A stretch of 64,000 nt of DNA from Ruminococcus callidus (lineage in GTDB: Bacteria; Bacillota; Clostridia; Oscillospirales; Ruminococcaceae): contig NZ_JAJFCK010000010.1 in assembly GCF_020709055.1 (NCBI RefSeq), forward strand, positions 23,603-87,602, read 5' to 3'. Shown in pieces: positions 18,000-26,964 of this stretch (position 1 is the stretch's first letter; each line of letters starts with the position of its first letter). The notes under the pieces were generated by a model that was not told the origin of the DNA, made no database searches, and saw nothing but the letters and a program-made list of their open reading frames with translations. The position numbers and the translations under genes were made by a program.

Positions 18000-18362
18000 A
18001 TGGAAGACTGCCTGTTTTGTAAAATCATTGCGGGAGAAATTCCCAGCACTAAAGTCTATGAGGACGATACCGTCTACGTATTCAAGGACATCAATCCCAT
18101 TACTCCCGTTCACTACCTGCTGATCCCGAAGCAGCACATCTGCTGCGCTGCCAAGATCACGCCGGAAAATTCGGCAGTGGTGGCACACATCTATGAGGTA
18201 GCTGCCAAGATCGCTGCAGATCAGGGGCTGACAGATGGCTACCGCATCGTCACCAACTGCGGTGAAAACGCAGGTCAGACGGTGTTCCACCTGCACTTCC
18301 ATATGCTGGCAGGCGTGAAGATGGGCTGGGGCGCAGATGCCGTCCAGCCGGTGGAAGAATAA
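18000..18362 (+). CDS. HIT family nucleotide hydrolase
   Basis: 120 residues with the N-terminal zinc pair CLFC and the histidine triad QTVFHLHFHML. It belongs to the HinT/PKCI branch that hydrolyses adenosine phosphoramidates and possibly aminoacyl-adenylates; position right after alaS fits the latter but is only suggestive. AAGGAGG lies inside the end of alaS, so the two are co-translated. Confidence 0.93.
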   Translation: MEDCLFCKIIAGEIPSTKVYEDDTVYVFKDINPITPVHYLLIPKQHICCAAKITPENSAVVAHIYEVAAKIAADQGLTDGYRIVTNCGENAGQTVFHLHFHMLAGVKMGWGADAVQPVEE

Positions 18363-18372
18363 GGGGGCACAC

Positions 18373-18915
18373 ATGGCAGCATACTATACTTTGCACATTG
18401 CCGGACTGACACGGGAGCTGAAAATCTGTTCCATCAGCGACAAGCTGGACATTGCAGCGTTCATTCTGTTCTCCGATGTGGAACTGACGGAGGCGTGTGC
18501 AAAAGAGCTGGCAGCTCGTGTGCCGGCGTGCGACTATATCCTGACCGCTGAGAGCAAGGGTATTCCCCTTGCCTATGAGATGTCCCGTCAGCTGGGTGTG
18601 CCGTATATCGTGGCGAGAAAGTCCGTCAAGGGCTATATGACCGATGTCCTGTCGGTTCAGGTAAAGTCCATCACCACGGCAGCAGTGCAGACGCTCTATC
18701 TGGACGGCGACAAGGCTGCCTGGATGCGTGGAAAGCGGATTCTGGTGGTAGATGACGTGGTCAGCACAGGGGATTCCCTGCGGGCACTGCATCAGCTGGT
18801 GCAGTCCGCCGGCGGAACGGTGGCTGGAAATGCCGCACCGCTGGCAGAGGGCGATGCCGCTTCACGGGATGACCTGATTTATCTGGAAAAGCTTCCGTTG
18901 TTTTTCAAAGACTGA
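18373..18915 (+). CDS. Phosphoribosyltransferase, APRT/Xpt-like
   Basis: 180 residues from ATG 18373 (GGGGG upstream); an in-frame start 12 codons earlier has no ribosome binding site and overlaps the HIT gene. The PRPP-binding motif is ILVVDDVVSTGDSL, and AESKGIPLAYEMSRQLGVPY matches the adenine/xanthine phosphoribosyltransferase fold. It probably salvages a purine base or acts as a PRT-fold regulator; substrate is not decided by sequence. No other purine gene is adjacent. Confidence 0.8.
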   Translation: MAAYYTLHIAGLTRELKICSISDKLDIAAFILFSDVELTEACAKELAARVPACDYILTAESKGIPLAYEMSRQLGVPYIVARKSVKGYMTDVLSVQVKSITTAAVQTLYLDGDKAAWMRGKRILVVDDVVSTGDSLRALHQLVQSAGGTVAGNAAPLAEGDAASRDDLIYLEKLPLFFKD

Positions 18916-18930
18916 GAATCGGCGGTGCAT

Positions 18931-21051
18931 ATGAAACGGAAAATGGTGTGGATCGGGATTCCATGGCTGCTGGGACTCTTCCTTGCAGTGTCCTGCCAGC
19001 TTTCCGTCGTGATGTGTCTGCTTCCGGCAGCTTGGATGCTGCTGGGAGCATTCCGTCTATTTCGGCAGATTCCTGCAAAGGAGGCGCTCTGCGCCGGCGG
19101 TGCGATGGGACTGGCAGTGGGGGCAGTTTTGCTCTACACGGCGCTGGTCTGTCAGCCGGTGATGGAGTATGACGGCAAGATCACGACATTTTCCGGCAGT
19201 GTCACGCAGGTGACGGAGTACGATGGAGATCGGGCGCAATATCAGGTGAAAGGGGCGTTTGCAGATGGTACCCGTGCCAAAGTTCTGGTCTATACCGATG
19301 ACCTCGGCGCACAGTATGGGGATACGTTGCAAATTGCCGGTCCGTTTTCTGCGCCGGAGGATTCCTATCTTTGGAACGGAGCATCCTATTACCGAAGCAA
19401 GGGAATCTTCCTACAGGCGGACAGCGATGCCAGTGTGCGGCTGACACCTACCGATCACGGAAAACTGGTGCGGTGGCTGCATGCATACCGGGAGCGCATC
19501 TCTCTGCGCATCCGCATGTTTGCCGGAACAGAGGCGGGCGGTCTGGTGAGCGCTATGCTTCTAGGGACACGTTCCACGCTGCCAGACGAAACCAAGAACC
19601 TGTTTGCCCACCACGGCATCAGCCATGTGGTGTCAGTCTCCGGACTGCATCTGGTGCTGTTCCTGTCGGTCTGGCAGTGGATCGGCAGACGGCTGCACCT
19701 GCGGCGCTGGCCGCAGTTTTGCAGCACGGCGCTGTGGACGGCCGCCTATGCGCTCATGGTAGATACACCGGTTTCTATTTTGCGTGCGGGACTGATGTTC
19801 CTGCTGGTGCAGAGTGCACCACTGGTGTACCGTCGGGCGGATACTCTCAACTCCCTGTGCATTGCCGGTGTCGTGCTGACGCTGGGCAATCCCTATCTCA
19901 TGGGGGATGCCTCGTTTCTGCTGTCTATGGCGGGAACATTCGGCATCGGGGTGTTTGCTCCGTGGATGACGGCGAAAATCTCCAGCACGCATTTCGGCAC
20001 AAAACTGCTTCAGAATCTGGTATCGCTGTGCTGCGTTTCGCTGGCGATTTTTCCGGTGACGCTGCTGTACTTTCGGGAGATTTCCGTTATCTCGCCCATT
20101 GCCAACCTGCTTCTTGTGCCGATTTGCACGGGGATGCTGCTGATTGCCGTGATCGTATTTCTCACAGGCGGCGTCGGGCTTGTGCTGAAACCGGCTGCGG
20201 TGCTGCTGCGCCTGATGTACCGGATTTTGCTTCTGTTTTCCTACGGATTACAGCGGCTGGTTCCGGCGATGTTTCCCACAGGGTGGAAGCTGCTGCCGCT
20301 GCTGGTGTGCCTGCTTATAGGATTTGCGGTGCTGGTGGCCTTTCTGAAAAAACGGCAGCGCACCACCGCCGCAGCGCTGGCAATTTCCATTGTCCTGCTG
20401 TATGCCGGACAGACCGCCTATCAGATGGGCGAGCGCAGTGTCTTTCGGGTGACGGTGCTGGGGCAGAAAAAAGACGCCGTCGTGGTGATCGCTTACCAAG
20501 GGCGAACCGATGTCATCGATCTGACAGGCGGATACCGCAACCCGAAATATGTGAAAGCGTGGCTGCAATCGGAGGGCATCCGGACACTCAGCACACTGTG
20601 CCTGACCAAAAATGCCGACCAGATGCGTGTCTGCTACCCTCAGACCATGCCGCTGGTTTCGGCGGAGGAGGCAGCTGTGCCGTCGGACTGCTGGCTGCCG
20701 GAACCGGTTTTCCTCATGGGTGCAGAGATCTACCAGACCGACCTCGTGCAGATCACAGATCCGCTGTATACCGTCACGCTGGCGGATGATGTGCTGCAAA
20801 TCCAGTTCGGCAACCTGCGCTTTTGCGTGGGCACGACGCTGGAGAAACTGCCGGACGGCGAATGGAATGCTGTCATTTGTAACCGCTGGAACGGCGGGGA
20901 AGATACGGCGTTTCCGGAACAGACCAAGCTGGTGCTGCGGCGGCAGCCTGCACCGGAGGACATCCTGCCGCCGGAAACCTATGTGCAGGAGGAGGCGGTG
21001 CAGCTGCGTGTGACCGCCTCCGGCGAGGTTACGGTGACGGTGCCGGAATGA
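18931..21051 (+). CDS. comEC: ComEC/Rec2-family DNA-uptake channel, degenerate C-terminal domain
   Basis: 706 residues. An N-terminal membrane pair, a soluble OB-like segment (about 55-150) and the Competence multispan domain (motif FAHHGISHVVSVSGLHL, then AALWTAAYALMVDTPVSILRA region) identify ComEC, the inner-membrane channel that carries single-stranded DNA. The C-terminal part (about 505-706) aligns in shape with the metallo-beta-lactamase domain (VLGQKKDAVVV... DVIDLTGG) but the metal motif expected as SHxxxDH is LTKNADQM, lacking the histidines. It is followed directly by holA, the usual order in Firmicutes. ATG 18931 is preferred over the GTG six bases upstream. Confidence 0.88.
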   Translation: MKRKMVWIGIPWLLGLFLAVSCQLSVVMCLLPAAWMLLGAFRLFRQIPAKEALCAGGAMGLAVGAVLLYTALVCQPVMEYDGKITTFSGSVTQVTEYDGDRAQYQVKGAFADGTRAKVLVYTDDLGAQYGDTLQIAGPFSAPEDSYLWNGASYYRSKGIFLQADSDASVRLTPTDHGKLVRWLHAYRERISLRIRMFAGTEAGGLVSAMLLGTRSTLPDETKNLFAHHGISHVVSVSGLHLVLFLSVWQWIGRRLHLRRWPQFCSTALWTAAYALMVDTPVSILRAGLMFLLVQSAPLVYRRADTLNSLCIAGVVLTLGNPYLMGDASFLLSMAGTFGIGVFAPWMTAKISSTHFGTKLLQNLVSLCCVSLAIFPVTLLYFREISVISPIANLLLVPICTGMLLIAVIVFLTGGVGLVLKPAAVLLRLMYRILLLFSYGLQRLVPAMFPTGWKLLPLLVCLLIGFAVLVAFLKKRQRTTAAALAISIVLLYAGQTAYQMGERSVFRVTVLGQKKDAVVVIAYQGRTDVIDLTGGYRNPKYVKAWLQSEGIRTLSTLCLTKNADQMRVCYPQTMPLVSAEEAAVPSDCWLPEPVFLMGAEIYQTDLVQITDPLYTVTLADDVLQIQFGNLRFCVGTTLEKLPDGEWNAVICNRWNGGEDTAFPEQTKLVLRRQPAPEDILPPETYVQEEAVQLRVTASGEVTVTVPE

Positions 21052-21071
21052 CAGGGGAAAGGAGAAAACTT

Positions 21072-22115
21072 ATGCCCATATGGGAACCCAAACAGCTTGC
21101 CGGACAAATTCGAAAGGGCGAGCTGCAAAACCTCTACTATATTTATGGTGCGGATTTGGTGCAGGTGCGCCAGCTGACTGCGGCGCTGATCAAAAAGGCG
21201 ACCGGCGGCGCACCGGACATGGCGCTGACCCGTATGGACGGGCAGAAGCTGGAACTGAAAGCGCTGGAAGATGCGGCACGGCAGTTCTCCATGTTCTCGG
21301 AATACAACTGCATTCAGGTGCACGACTGCAACGCCGACTCCCTGCGGGAGGAACAGCTGAAGCAGCTGCTGGAACTGCTGAAAACCGTGGGCGGTGCAAC
21401 GGTGCTGATTTTCGATGTCACCGGATTCGATGTTAAGAACGGAAAGCGCAACCCCACGGGACGAAACAAGAAGCTGATCGACTGCATTGCCAAGTATGGC
21501 GTGGTCTGTGAGGCGGTGCAGCGGACACCTGCGGTACTGGCGAAAGAACTGTCTGCCATGGCGGAAAAGCTGGGGTGTACGTTCCCACAGAAGAGTGCCG
21601 AGGAACTAGTGCGTTTGTGCATGGGCAATACGCTGATTTTGCAGGGGGAGCTGGAAAAGCTCTGCGCCTATGCGGACGGCGGAACCATTACAACGGATAT
21701 GGTGCGGGAGATGACCTCGCCCCAGCTGGAAACGACGACGTTCAATCTGGCACGTGCAGTGGTCGCCCAGAAGTCGCAGACGGCAATGGCAGAGCTGGAC
21801 AAGCTGTACGCCATGGGAACCAAGCGGACGTTTATCGTCCACTCCATCGCTTCGGCGTTTCTGGATTTGTACCGTGCCTCTGCGGCGATCTATGCCGGAA
21901 AAAGCGTTGCAGATATGAAGCAGGACTTCAGCTATTCCTTTGATTTTCAGGTGCAGAATGCGTTTCGGGACTGCCGGCGCATTCCGCCGGAACGGCTGCG
22001 TGCCTGCGTGCAGCTGCTGTGTGATCTGGAGATTCAGCTGAACTCCACCAGTACGCCGGAGCGTGCGCTGCTGGAGTCAGCCATTGTCCGCATGCTGCAA
22101 ATTACCGCTGGATAA
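21072..22115 (+). CDS. holA: DNA polymerase III subunit delta
   Basis: 347 residues from ATG 21072 (AAAGGAG upstream); a start at 21048 would overlap comEC. The N-terminal DNA_pol3_delta fold opens with LQNLYYIYGADLVQVRQL, the degenerate P-loop position, followed by IFDVTGFD and the C-terminal helical collar. It loads the beta clamp as part of the gamma/tau complex. Conserved neighbour of comEC in Firmicutes. Confidence 0.92.
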   Translation: MPIWEPKQLAGQIRKGELQNLYYIYGADLVQVRQLTAALIKKATGGAPDMALTRMDGQKLELKALEDAARQFSMFSEYNCIQVHDCNADSLREEQLKQLLELLKTVGGATVLIFDVTGFDVKNGKRNPTGRNKKLIDCIAKYGVVCEAVQRTPAVLAKELSAMAEKLGCTFPQKSAEELVRLCMGNTLILQGELEKLCAYADGGTITTDMVREMTSPQLETTTFNLARAVVAQKSQTAMAELDKLYAMGTKRTFIVHSIASAFLDLYRASAAIYAGKSVADMKQDFSYSFDFQVQNAFRDCRRIPPERLRACVQLLCDLEIQLNSTSTPERALLESAIVRMLQITAG

Positions 22116-22126
22116 GGAGAAACAAC

Positions 22127-22711
22127 ATGATTCATATTGCACAGGCAATTGTGGTGGAGGGAAAGTACGATAAGATCAAGCTCTCCTCCATTCTGGATGC
22201 GGTGATTCTCGTCACCAACGGCTTCCGCATCTTTCGGGATCCGGAGAAAATGGCGCTGATTCAGTATTACGCCCGAACCACCGGCGTCATTGTGCTCACC
22301 GACTCCGATCGGGCAGGCTTTCAGATTCGGAATTACCTGAAGGGTGCAGTCAGGGACGGGAAGCTGTATCACGTCTATATCCCCGATATCTACGGCAAGG
22401 AGCACCGCAAGGAAAAGCCCTCGGCGGAGGGCAAGCTCGGCGTGGAAGGTATCCGGAAAGACGTGCTGCTGGAGGCGTTCGCCAAGGCAGGCGTGCTGAC
22501 CGATGAAGTACCGGAGAAAGTCGATCCCATCACCCGATATGATTTGTATGAGCTGGGGCTCTCCGGCGGTGCGGACAGCAAGGCTCGCCGGAAAGCACTG
22601 CAAAAGCGGTTGGGGCTGCCGGATCTGCTCTCGGCGGCATCACTGCTGGAGGTACTCAACACCATGATGACACGGCAGGAATTGCAGCAGCTTCTGGCTG
22701 ACGAAACCTGA
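22127..22711 (+). CDS. rnmV: Ribonuclease M5-like TOPRIM nuclease
   Basis: 194 residues. TOPRIM motifs are visible: AIVVEGKYDKIKL (catalytic Glu), VLTDSDRAGFQIRNYL (DxD), and the conserved HRKEKPSAEGKLGVEG region typical of RnmV, which matures 5S rRNA precursors. Eleven bases downstream of holA with AAGGAG, so same operon. Rules out primase/topoisomerase because only the TOPRIM plus a short C-terminal domain are present. Confidence 0.92.
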   Translation: MIHIAQAIVVEGKYDKIKLSSILDAVILVTNGFRIFRDPEKMALIQYYARTTGVIVLTDSDRAGFQIRNYLKGAVRDGKLYHVYIPDIYGKEHRKEKPSAEGKLGVEGIRKDVLLEAFAKAGVLTDEVPEKVDPITRYDLYELGLSGGADSKARRKALQKRLGLPDLLSAASLLEVLNTMMTRQELQQLLADET

Positions 22712-22728
22712 GGAAAAGGAGAGATCTC

Positions 22729-24105
22729 ATGCAGTTTGCATCCCTTACCTTTCTCTTTCTCTTTTTCCCCATGACGCTGGGGCTTTACCGTCTGGTACCC
22801 CATCGGTGGAAACGGGAGGCAATGCTGGTCATCAGCGTGCTGTTTCTGCTGGGCGGCGGACTGCTCTCCGCTGGCGTTCTGCTCTTGCTGACGGCGCTGA
22901 CGTTTTTCGCCGGCTGGCTGATGGAGCGCTGGAAGTCCCGAAAAGGGCGGAGCGGTCTGCTGCTCACCGGCGTGGTGCTGGGATATCTGGCAGTGCTGGT
23001 TCTGCTGCGCAGCGACTGGCTGCGCTCATGGAAGACGGCGTACTTAGACGGCACCATGTTCTTTCCGCTGGGGCTGGCATTTTTTGCGCTGCAGGGCGTG
23101 GGATATTGTGCTGATGTCCGGCGTGGCGTGATCTCGGCGGAGCGGAACTGGCGCAACTTTTTCCTGTACATGCTGTTCTATCCCCGTCTGATCCTGGGGC
23201 CGGCGGTGTCCTACCGTGATGCACAGCGCTGGGAGTTTCAGCGTGCGGTTTCCATGGAACAGACCGGTGCCGGATTGCTGCGCTTTGTGGTCGGACTCGC
23301 CAAGAAGCTGCTGCTTGCCGACTGGGTGGGAATGTTTTTCCTGTCGGCAGCGCAGACGGATTTCTCTGGCTACTCGTTTTTGACGGCGTGGCTCGGCGTG
23401 CTGGCACATCTGCTTTCCCTGTATCTGGAACTGTCCGGCTATGCGGACATGGCGATCGGACTGGCGCTTTGTTATGGCGTAAAGCTGCCGGAAAGCTATG
23501 GCAAGAAGCTGTTCTATCCGTCTGTCCTGCTGTTTTCGGCGCAGTGGAACCGGACGGTGATTCAGTGGTTTTCCCAGTATGTGGGAGGGCATCTTTCCAG
23601 CCGGAATCCGCTGCTGCGCACCATTGCAGTTACGCTGACATGGGGCTGCATCGGTCTGTGGTATGGCTTCCGGCTGCCGTCCCTGCTGTGGGGTATCGCC
23701 ATAGGACTGCTGCTCTGTCTGGAACACGCCATGGGAGAACGCAGGACACACACCGGATTTCGCTATCTGCTGGTGGGAGGACTGCTCAGCGTTGGTTCGC
23801 TGCTTCTCACCATGCCCGACCTCGCCCACGTCTGGTCGTACTGCCGGATTCTCCTGGGGATGGAGGGCATCATGCCCACGGAATCAGACTTCTATTTTCT
23901 GCGCAGCTACGGGCTGGCACTGCTGCCGGCGTGCTATGCTGCCACCGGACATTGGCGGACGCTTTTGCGGCGGGCGGAGCATACCCTCTGGTTCCGGCGC
24001 ATGCGGACGGTGCTGACGGTCAGCGTGTCAGTACTGCTTCTGGCGGGATGCGTGGCCGTGCTCTTTGGCATTGGCGGAAGTGCTGCAATGCAGCTTTTGA
24101 TCTAA
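22729..24105 (+). CDS. MBOAT family protein with Tyr in place of catalytic His
   Basis: 458 residues, about eleven membrane helices, AlgI/DltB-like (PRLILGPAVSYRDAQ resembles the family's FPKLIAGPI motif). In active members a Trp-His-Gly motif carries the essential histidine; here it is GLWYGF with Tyr312 (codon TAT 23662-23664). The second conserved region, usually FWRRWHISLSxWxRDY, reads SAQWNRTVIQWFSQY. The protein may therefore be inactive as an acyltransferase or use another mechanism. Its partner DHHW-type gene is next. The TAA stop is duplicated by an element A copy that separates the two genes; before insertion the stop lay 13 bases from the next ATG. Confidence 0.85.
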   Translation: MQFASLTFLFLFFPMTLGLYRLVPHRWKREAMLVISVLFLLGGGLLSAGVLLLLTALTFFAGWLMERWKSRKGRSGLLLTGVVLGYLAVLVLLRSDWLRSWKTAYLDGTMFFPLGLAFFALQGVGYCADVRRGVISAERNWRNFFLYMLFYPRLILGPAVSYRDAQRWEFQRAVSMEQTGAGLLRFVVGLAKKLLLADWVGMFFLSAAQTDFSGYSFLTAWLGVLAHLLSLYLELSGYADMAIGLALCYGVKLPESYGKKLFYPSVLLFSAQWNRTVIQWFSQYVGGHLSSRNPLLRTIAVTLTWGCIGLWYGFRLPSLLWGIAIGLLLCLEHAMGERRTHTGFRYLLVGGLLSVGSLLLTMPDLAHVWSYCRILLGMEGIMPTESDFYFLRSYGLALLPACYAATGHWRTLLRRAEHTLWFRRMRTVLTVSVSVLLLAGCVAVLFGIGGSAAMQLLI

Positions 24106-24267
24106 GAGCTTGTGCCGTATCTTTTTCTGTGCAGATTTTCGAGCATGATTTTGTCGGTGACAAGGAAAAAATTCGTAGGCATACTGTCTCGTATGGCAAG
24201 GGTTTTTGACGCAGTCACCGGCAAAATCTGCCGAAAAGATGTGCGGAAAAAGATGCGAAACAGGCTC
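24106..24267 (-). mobile_element. Element A copy (diverged, reversed), in a stop codon
   Basis: 162 bp between TAA (24103-24105, the MBOAT stop) and TAA (24268-24270). It starts GAGCTTGTG and ends GGCTC; the interior matches the reverse complement of copy 1 (GATTTTCGAGCA, GGCATACTGTCTCGTATGGCAAG, GCCGAAAAGATG). Several dozen substitutions separate it from the young copies. Relative to the host gene it is in the opposite orientation to copies 1, 2 and 3. Confidence 0.85.
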
Positions 24268-24283
24268 TAAGGAAAGGTGACTT

Positions 24284-25465
24284 ATGAAAATCAAGCAACA
24301 ACGGCGCTGGAAGCGCAGGACGGCAGCGGAGCAACACCAGATTGCCTGCCGGGTGACGGGCTGGGTGCTCTGGATGCTGCTGCTGGCTGGGGGAGCCGGC
24401 TTTGTGGCAGCATCGGCTGCCGGAAAATACCGCATGCCGTCTGGAAGCAGCAGTTCGGCGTTTGCCCCGCTGCAAAAGCGTGCGGATCAGTCTGCTGCGG
24501 AAACGCTGCCGGGACACGGGCTGTTTCTACAGGCGTACACAGCGGGGACATTGGCGACAGGCGGAAACCGTGTGCAGGATGTCTGCCTGACGCAGGAACG
24601 GCTGCTGGAAATGCCGGAAACTTTGGATACGGCGGAGCTTTCCAAAACTGCCACGCTGTTCAACGACTTCTATCAGGCGTATGAAGTGCCCATGTTTCTG
24701 GGTGCTGTGCCGGCTGCCGGAGAATTTTATGCAGCAGACCTGCTGGGCAGTGCGCCGTTTTCCTCCCAACTGTCCGAACTGGATACGTTCTATGACGAGG
24801 TTTCCTCGCCCATTCGAAAAATCGACATCTATCAGATTCTCTCCACTGCTAAGGACGACTACATCTACCACCGCACCGATGCGCAGTGGACGGGATACGG
24901 TGCCTATTGCGTCTATCGCAGCGCCATCCGGAAGATGGGCTTTATTCCCGTCTCCTACGACCAGTACGCCGTCTCCCACGTGGGAACGTACCGGGGCAGT
25001 CTGTACCGTGCGTGCTACGACGGACGGGTCACACCGGACATCCTCGACCGGTACACGTGCAGCTCCGGCAGCAGCGTCACATCTGTGACAGCGTATGCAG
25101 CGGACGGCACGGAGGAGGAACGGCAGATGTACGATCATCCCAGCGAGGAAGACCCGTCGGCGTATGTGCTGGGGGAACCCTGTGAGAAAATCGTGGTACA
25201 GACAGACGTGGACAACCAGAGAAAACTGCTGCTGCTGGGAGATGCGGATGCGGCGTATCTGGTGCCGTTCCTCATGCAGCACTACCGTGAGATCTGTTTC
25301 CTGAACGTGGACTGCGCCTCTCACGGGGCGGAGGAGCTGGCAGACCTCTCCGGATACCACCAGATTCTGGTGCTCTGCGATGCCGATGCCTATGGGGATG
25401 CGGCATTGTGGGAGAAACTGCTGCACATTTCGTCATCTTCTGAGAAAGGAGCGCAAAATGATTGA
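24284..25465 (+). CDS. DHHW-family (AlgX/AlgJ-like) protein lacking the catalytic His
   Basis: 393 residues: N-terminal basic stretch, one membrane anchor (about 24-47), then an extracellular SGNH/DHHW-type domain. The family motif YYRTDHHWT appears as YHRTDAQWTGYGAY (Asp199-Ala200-Gln201-Trp202, codons 24878-24889), so the catalytic histidine next to Trp is Gln. DHHW proteins transfer acyl groups supplied by an MBOAT partner onto cell-surface polysaccharide; both partners here lack the expected histidine. GGAAAGG precedes the ATG just right of the element A duplication. The stop overlaps the next start. Confidence 0.8.
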   Translation: MKIKQQRRWKRRTAAEQHQIACRVTGWVLWMLLLAGGAGFVAASAAGKYRMPSGSSSSAFAPLQKRADQSAAETLPGHGLFLQAYTAGTLATGGNRVQDVCLTQERLLEMPETLDTAELSKTATLFNDFYQAYEVPMFLGAVPAAGEFYAADLLGSAPFSSQLSELDTFYDEVSSPIRKIDIYQILSTAKDDYIYHRTDAQWTGYGAYCVYRSAIRKMGFIPVSYDQYAVSHVGTYRGSLYRACYDGRVTPDILDRYTCSSGSSVTSVTAYAADGTEEERQMYDHPSEEDPSAYVLGEPCEKIVVQTDVDNQRKLLLLGDADAAYLVPFLMQHYREICFLNVDCASHGAEELADLSGYHQILVLCDADAYGDAALWEKLLHISSSSEKGAQND

Positions 25466-26321
25466 TCTTCACATTCACACCACTTGTTCGGACGGTCAGT
25501 TCACGCCGGAGGAGACCATGCGTCTGGCGGCGGAAGCTGGGGTAACTGTTGCCGCCGTCACCGATCATGACACCGTTTCGGGAATTTCCCGTGCCAGACA
25601 GACAGCACAGCAGCTGGGGATGACGTTTTTCTCCGGCATCGAGATCAGTGTACAGTATACACGGGAGCTGCATATTCTGGGATATGGCATTGATGCGGAT
25701 TCTGCGGCGCTGCTGGCGTTCTGCGAGGAAAACGCCAGGAACCGGCGGGAGCGCACATCACGGATGCTGGAATTTCTGCACCGGCGTGGTGTAGTCATTT
25801 CGCTGGAGGATGTGCGGCGCTGCAATCAGGGGCGCACCAGCGGACGGCCGCATTTTGCACGGGCGCTGGTGGAACTGGGCTATGCCGGCTCCATTCAGGA
25901 TGCCTTCGAAAAATATCTGGCAACACCGGCGTTCTATGCGGAGGCAGAGCGCCCGAAGCCTTCGCCGGAAAAGGGCATTGCTGTGATCCGGCAGGCGGGC
26001 GGCGTTGCAGTGCTGGCGCACCCCCATCAGCTGAAGCTGGAAGGGCCGGAGCTGGAAGCGCTTTTGCAGCAGCTGATCTCACTGGGGCTGCAGGGCATCG
26101 AGGCGCACTATAGCCGCCATACGGCAGAGCAGACACGGCTCTATTTGCAGCTGGCAGAGAAATACGGGCTGCTGGTCACCAGCGGTTCGGATTTCCACGG
26201 GCCGTCGGTCAAGCCGGATATCCAGCTGGGAAGCGGTGTTGCAGGGAGCCTGTGCGTGGAGGATGGGGAGATTCCCCGCCGTCTGGAACAGGCGATCGCA
26301 GCAAATTCGGCATTGGCATAA
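25458..26321 (+). CDS. PHP-domain phosphoesterase (YciV/TrpH/RNase AM-like)
   Basis: 287 residues from ATG 25458 with AAAGGAG upstream, overlapping the preceding stop by 8 bases. PHP motifs HIHTTCSDGQFTPEE, VTDHDT, GIEIS, HILGYG, VAVLAHPHQL and a C-terminal GSDFHGP give a complete trinuclear metal site. This class includes 3',5'-nucleoside bisphosphate phosphatase and 5'-3' exonuclease RNase AM. Last gene of the alaS-to-here plus-strand run. Confidence 0.9.
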   Translation: MIDLHIHTTCSDGQFTPEETMRLAAEAGVTVAAVTDHDTVSGISRARQTAQQLGMTFFSGIEISVQYTRELHILGYGIDADSAALLAFCEENARNRRERTSRMLEFLHRRGVVISLEDVRRCNQGRTSGRPHFARALVELGYAGSIQDAFEKYLATPAFYAEAERPKPSPEKGIAVIRQAGGVAVLAHPHQLKLEGPELEALLQQLISLGLQGIEAHYSRHTAEQTRLYLQLAEKYGLLVTSGSDFHGPSVKPDIQLGSGVAGSLCVEDGEIPRRLEQAIAANSALA

Positions 26322-26357
26322 GAAAATGGGATTGGGCCTTATTGAGGAAAAATTGAA

Positions 26358-26882
26358 ATGCAGAAAAAAGTACTTGCACTTTTGCTTTGTTCGATTCTCG
26401 CTGGTTCTATAGTTGTGCTCTTGTGTTCTTTTACGGGCTGTTTTTCTTATCCGCACCAAAGCTGGCTGGAAGATAGAAGCTTAGATAAAATAGCAGAGGA
26501 TAGAGTTTCAGAAATCGTGACAGCATTAGAGAACGAAGACCAGGCTGCAATCAGGTCTATGTTTTCGAAGCAGGCATTGAATGAAGCGGGAGAATTGGAT
26601 GAGGCGATTTTATCTGCGATTGAATATTATACAGGGGATTTTGTATCATCCGATGGAACAATTGCAACCGATGAAAGTCAGAACGGAAAAAGGAAAACGT
26701 TTCAAATTCGGGCAGATTATACGATATTGACGGATTTAGAAACTTATAACTTATTTTTTATTGAAAAATATGATTCAGAAGATGCGCAGGAAAATGGTTT
26801 ATATTTGATTTGGATATCTAAAGATTCTGAAAAAGACAAGTATGAAGCAGATTATGGCGCAGGTATTCATTTTCCCTTATAA
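26358..26882 (+). CDS. A+T-rich lipoprotein, DUF5104-like
   Basis: 174 residues. A lipoprotein signal peptide ends in SFTGC (Cys28). The mature part (EIVTALENEDQAAIRSMFSK... ) resembles the small DUF5104-type domain of Firmicutes lipoproteins; function unknown. Codon use (TTA, ATA, AAA) and base composition are conspicuously A+T-rich compared with every gene on either side, suggesting acquisition from another source. The ribosome binding site GAGG is about 13 nt upstream. No known partner. Confidence 0.75.
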   Translation: MQKKVLALLLCSILAGSIVVLLCSFTGCFSYPHQSWLEDRSLDKIAEDRVSEIVTALENEDQAAIRSMFSKQALNEAGELDEAILSAIEYYTGDFVSSDGTIATDESQNGKRKTFQIRADYTILTDLETYNLFFIEKYDSEDAQENGLYLIWISKDSEKDKYEADYGAGIHFPL

Positions 26883-26964
26883 ATCAATCGTGATAAGATT
26901 CCTGCGCAAAGTGTGGCGGTGCAGAATACGCAATCCGGGGTACGGTCGAGAGTCCTCACAATCT

